From assembly GCF_004798865.1 (NCBI RefSeq), contig NW_025335589.1:8181532-8245531 (forward strand): a stretch of 64,000 nucleotides of DNA. Reading direction: 5' to 3'. Shown here piece after piece: positions 61,724 to 64,000 of this stretch. A program made the translations under genes and the position numbers. This DNA is from Varanus komodoensis (lineage: Eukaryota > Chordata > Lepidosauria > Squamata > Varanidae). Position 1 is the first letter of the stretch, and every line of letters starts with the position of its first letter. The notes under the pieces are model-generated. The model was not told where the DNA came from, did no database searches, and saw nothing but the letters and a program-made list of their open reading frames with translations.

Positions 61724-61856
61724 CCTGGTTCACACAACATGCCAAGATACAGCAACCCCTACTCAGAAGCTGCATATTCATAAGGACAGATGGAACCTCT
61801 ACAATCCTTCAAGAATGAATTAACCTATGATGGGCTGTCATGTCATCTGAACCAGG
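61724..61856. mobile_element. 133-bp MITE with inverted ends
   Basis: Left end CCTGGTTCACACAACATG; right end, reversed, CCTGGTTCAGATGACATG, followed by ACAGCCCATCATAGGTTAAT. Fifteen of the first 18 bases agree. The family ('cctggttcacacaacatg...') is common in squamates in my memory and hAT-like. No target duplication found. Confidence 0.65.
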
Positions 61857-62706
61857 TCACTCTCTTATTTGCCAATCAGCTCTAGAAAATTACCTCCAGG
61901 AGTTACTCCATGGATCCGCTTTTCTAATCTTACTACAAGATCACAGAAGATAAATGAACAAAAAGTAACAAGTGGCTAAATCCTTTACACACAACATGCA
62001 CAGAAGTTGACGTTAAAATCCTTTCCTTTAGGTCAAAAAATGCCCTGCTTTCCACTGAAGAATCACATCCAATGTTAAAAATAGAAGAATAAATCAATTA
62101 ACTTCCAGCCCAGGTTTTGCTCCAGTATCAATGAATTCAGTGAAGAAGAGACTAACAACAACTTAGCCTTCTGCATTCTCTCTTGCAATGTTTGAACTGG
62201 CTCCTTGTTTGTTCATTCTTCAGGATAAGGGGAATTTTTATACTCCCATGCAGAACACATTCACATGTTACTTGCATGAAGATGATCAGAGCAGGAGTGA
62301 AATTCAGCTTCCATTTTCATGTGGCTTACTTCATTGTCCAAAAGTGTAACCTATACAGGGGAGATCTGCAAGCTGATCCAGCACTCCAGAACTTTCCTAT
62401 GTTCCTCACACAAGGGTCTTTCCAGATAAATAGCCTGTATTGTCTAGGCTTGTTTATAAGTATTGTAAACAAGAGCATTACTTCTTTTTTTGGCATAGTG
62501 ACCAAACTTACAGGCAATCTGGATATTACAAAGAAATTGGGAGCAGAAACAAATATGACATACATCTTTCTGGCATTTCCTATCTAAAGCATGCTTTTTC
62601 AGTGGGATGTGATGAGTGCATGAGAAGCTGAGTCATAAATAAGAGCTATGTCATGCTTTTTTGCCATCTTAAGTTCAACAACTTGCCTCCATTTTCCTTC
62701 ACTTAC

Positions 62707-62834
62707 CAGGAGATCCTCCCTCGACATCTGGGGCTTGTGCAGAATCCAAAGAAACCACACTGACAGCATTTGTCGGGACATGAATTGTGGCTGTAGATGA
62801 AGCCACTGACTTCTTTGGAGCCACAACTACACTC
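62707..62834 (-). CDS. LRBA: LRBA internal exon, SVVVAPKKS linker
   Basis: Seen: 128 bases on the minus strand between acceptor CTTTATAG and a perfect donor GTAAGT. It opens with one base completing a codon from the previous exon, then reads SVVVAPKKSVASSTATIHVP and on through a Val, Ser, Asp-rich tail ending SPG, the last codon being shared with the next exon. Known: vertebrate LRBA has a VVVAPKKSVASSTATIHVP block in a low-complexity, probably disordered linker between its long helical region and the PH-BEACH-WD40 part. LRBA is a large cytosolic scaffold on endosomal and trans-Golgi vesicles that protects CTLA-4 from lysosomal breakdown. The nearest alternative is the paralogue NBEA, which lacks this exact block as far as I recall. 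Confidence 0.93.
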
Positions 62835-63540
62835 CTATAAAGAAAAATAAACATTATTCAACACGGTTTAAACATTTAAGGGTGATAACATATATATTTT
62901 TAAAACTTGCTAAATGGTAAGATTTTTGCAGACCAGACAGGTTCGACAGTTTGATAGATAAGGATGACATACACCCTATGTATGCCAGCGTTTAGATATT
63001 TAAAATGTTACAAAGAAAAACTAAGCCAAAACAAAAACAAAAACACTGCTTTAGAATACACTAGTGATCACTGGAAATAGTGCAGTTTCAAATAAAGAGA
63101 TTATTTTGCTCAAGGTATTGACTTAAATTGGAACTTACTTAGTAAGTTTAATACGAAGGTAAACTAGATAAGTCTAACTATGCTTTCTTAGAACCTTTAG
63201 TTCCTACTAACTCACTGCTGAAATGACATACAAAATAAATGATGAAACTTGTGGATTAATTAATATACATCACATTACACTCAGAACTGAATATAACCTA
63301 TGTTTCAGGCATCAGAGAAAAGAATTTATCTTTTACGTTACTAACATATCATTATGACAAACCAGTTTCAATTAAATAGTAATGCTTTACTCCAAACACC
63401 TAAAAGGCCCAGTTAAGCATACACTAAAGACATTTTTTAATTGCAAGTTAGCTCCATAAACATGCAAAACCCCAGATAATGAGCTAAAGAGTACAGCTGA
63501 TATATTGTGTGCTCCCAAAGCAGTGCTTCCTTTTAATTAC
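62835..63540 (-). other. LRBA intron, 706 bases
   Basis: AT-rich. I see no repeat, RNA gene or extra exon. Confidence 0.75.
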
Positions 63541-63608
63541 CTGGTGTTAACTATAAGCCAAAAGTCTTCAACATTCAATCCATTTAATGACATCTTCTGT
63601 TGACAATA
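63541..63608 (-). CDS. LRBA: LRBA internal exon (first in window)
   Basis: Seen: on the minus strand an acceptor (ACTTACAG) precedes 22 codons plus two bases, read YCQQKMSLNGLNVEDFWLIV then NTR, followed by donor GTAATT. The last two bases AG join the first base of the next exon to make an Arg codon, so the frame runs straight into the SVVVAPKKS stretch of the exon at 62707-62834. A second possible acceptor (CAACAG) would start the exon 12 bases later at 63596 without changing frame. Inferred: an LRBA exon from the region before the PH-BEACH module. It is the least certain of the eight, because it is short and I recall the matching part of the family protein less exactly. The phase fit and the DFWLIVNTR block favour it. 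Confidence 0.75.
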
Positions 63609-64000
63609 CTGTAAGTATAGGTTGAACGTATTCCCTTAATAGCATTAAGCTGTTCAGTTTCTAAATAAAATGAGTTAAAATTGGCTCCAAATTCAAGTAT
63701 GATTATATTAAAACTTTTCAACACTTTATAAATTAAATTAAAAAGGACATCCTTCTCCATTTATCCTCATTTTAAGACCTACTGATAATTCTAACATTAA
63801 ACTATGGGCCGTATTCAGCAATGTCGTTATAGCGAAGCAAATTATGTCGTGTAAGAGTAATGGACCTCTAGCTTCTGCAACAGATTTTCCAGGGAATCTC
63901 CGTGCACAAGATAATACTATGGGTGTTATACTAGCAGCCCCTTAAGGTAGTCCAACAAAATATGAATTAGCAGTATCATGTAATAAGAAACCATCCATAT
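63609..64000 (-). other. LRBA intron, partial
   Basis: Upstream intron cut by the window end. It holds the pyrimidine tract and acceptor of the 63541-63608 exon (TTCAACCTATACTTACAG). Nothing else seen. Confidence 0.7.

Larger units (their letters stand above)
51845..62706 (-). other. LRBA intron, about 10.9 kb
   Basis: The most repeat-dense part: hAT with BovB inside (52507-53473), L2-like LINE (53482-54625) with a CR1 tail inside, small MITEs (55767-55840, 61512-61556, 61724-61856), a Tigger-like element (56623-57198), LINE tails (57048-57160, 57913-58100), LINE 58430-59185, a tRNA-like sequence (59189-59261) and the ACA SINE (59278-59622). 54630-55760 and 59630-61500 hold nothing I recognise. 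Confidence 0.85.

Noticed and set aside
62183-62587. Plus-strand frame of 134 codons near an LRBA exon
   Set aside because: No known domain and no splice-site support. Antisense to LRBA.
442-63608. NBEA as the identity of the host gene
   Set aside because: Shared blocks fit both, but ISAAKHRDHVTANQL and HGAWGAV, which I recall for NBEA, are replaced by the LRBA forms.
1-64000. CRISPR, operon or other prokaryote-type system
   Set aside because: The sequence is vertebrate intron and exon with reptile repeats. No repeat-spacer array or gene cluster is present.

Overview
The window looks like nuclear DNA of a squamate reptile (lizard or snake). It is AT-rich and vertebrate-like. It carries a tRNA-derived SINE matching the ACA-Sauria family (59278-59622), a BovB/RTE LINE 3' end, CR1 and L2-type LINE remnants, MIR-like SINEs and several hAT and MITE-like DNA transposons. 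The species cannot be named from the sequence alone.

One protein-coding gene is present. Eight exons of LRBA (LPS-responsive beige-like anchor protein) lie on the minus strand, so the gene reads from high to low coordinates: 63541-63608, 62707-62834, 51766-51844, 51324-51457, 47131-47192, 27856-27920, 21679-21787 and 442-608. All have AG/GT splice sites. Their reading phases join without a break to give about 270 residues of the alpha-helical and linker region just before the PH-BEACH module. The gene continues beyond both window ends, and neither its first exon, its last exon nor its promoter is here. The MAB21L2 gene known to sit inside an LRBA intron in other vertebrates was not seen.

The rest is intron, much of it old repeats. 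609-21678 holds two plus-strand and one minus-strand MIR-like SINE copies, LINE tails and MITE remnants, but mostly unclassified AT-rich sequence. 21788-27855 has one SINE and a decayed L2-like LINE. 27921-47130 holds a GC-rich 568-bp MITE with a strong hairpin, CR1 pieces, a SINE and a hAT remnant with a LINE tail inside it. 51845-62706 is the busiest: a hAT element split by a BovB insertion, an L2-like LINE with a recognisable reverse transcriptase, a Tigger-like element, a tRNA-Arg(CCG)-like sequence, the ACA SINE and small MITEs.

I found no previously undescribed gene system. The most useful observations are the nested transposons, the hairpin MITE, the tRNA-like relic, and two unclassified repeat families that recur inside the window.
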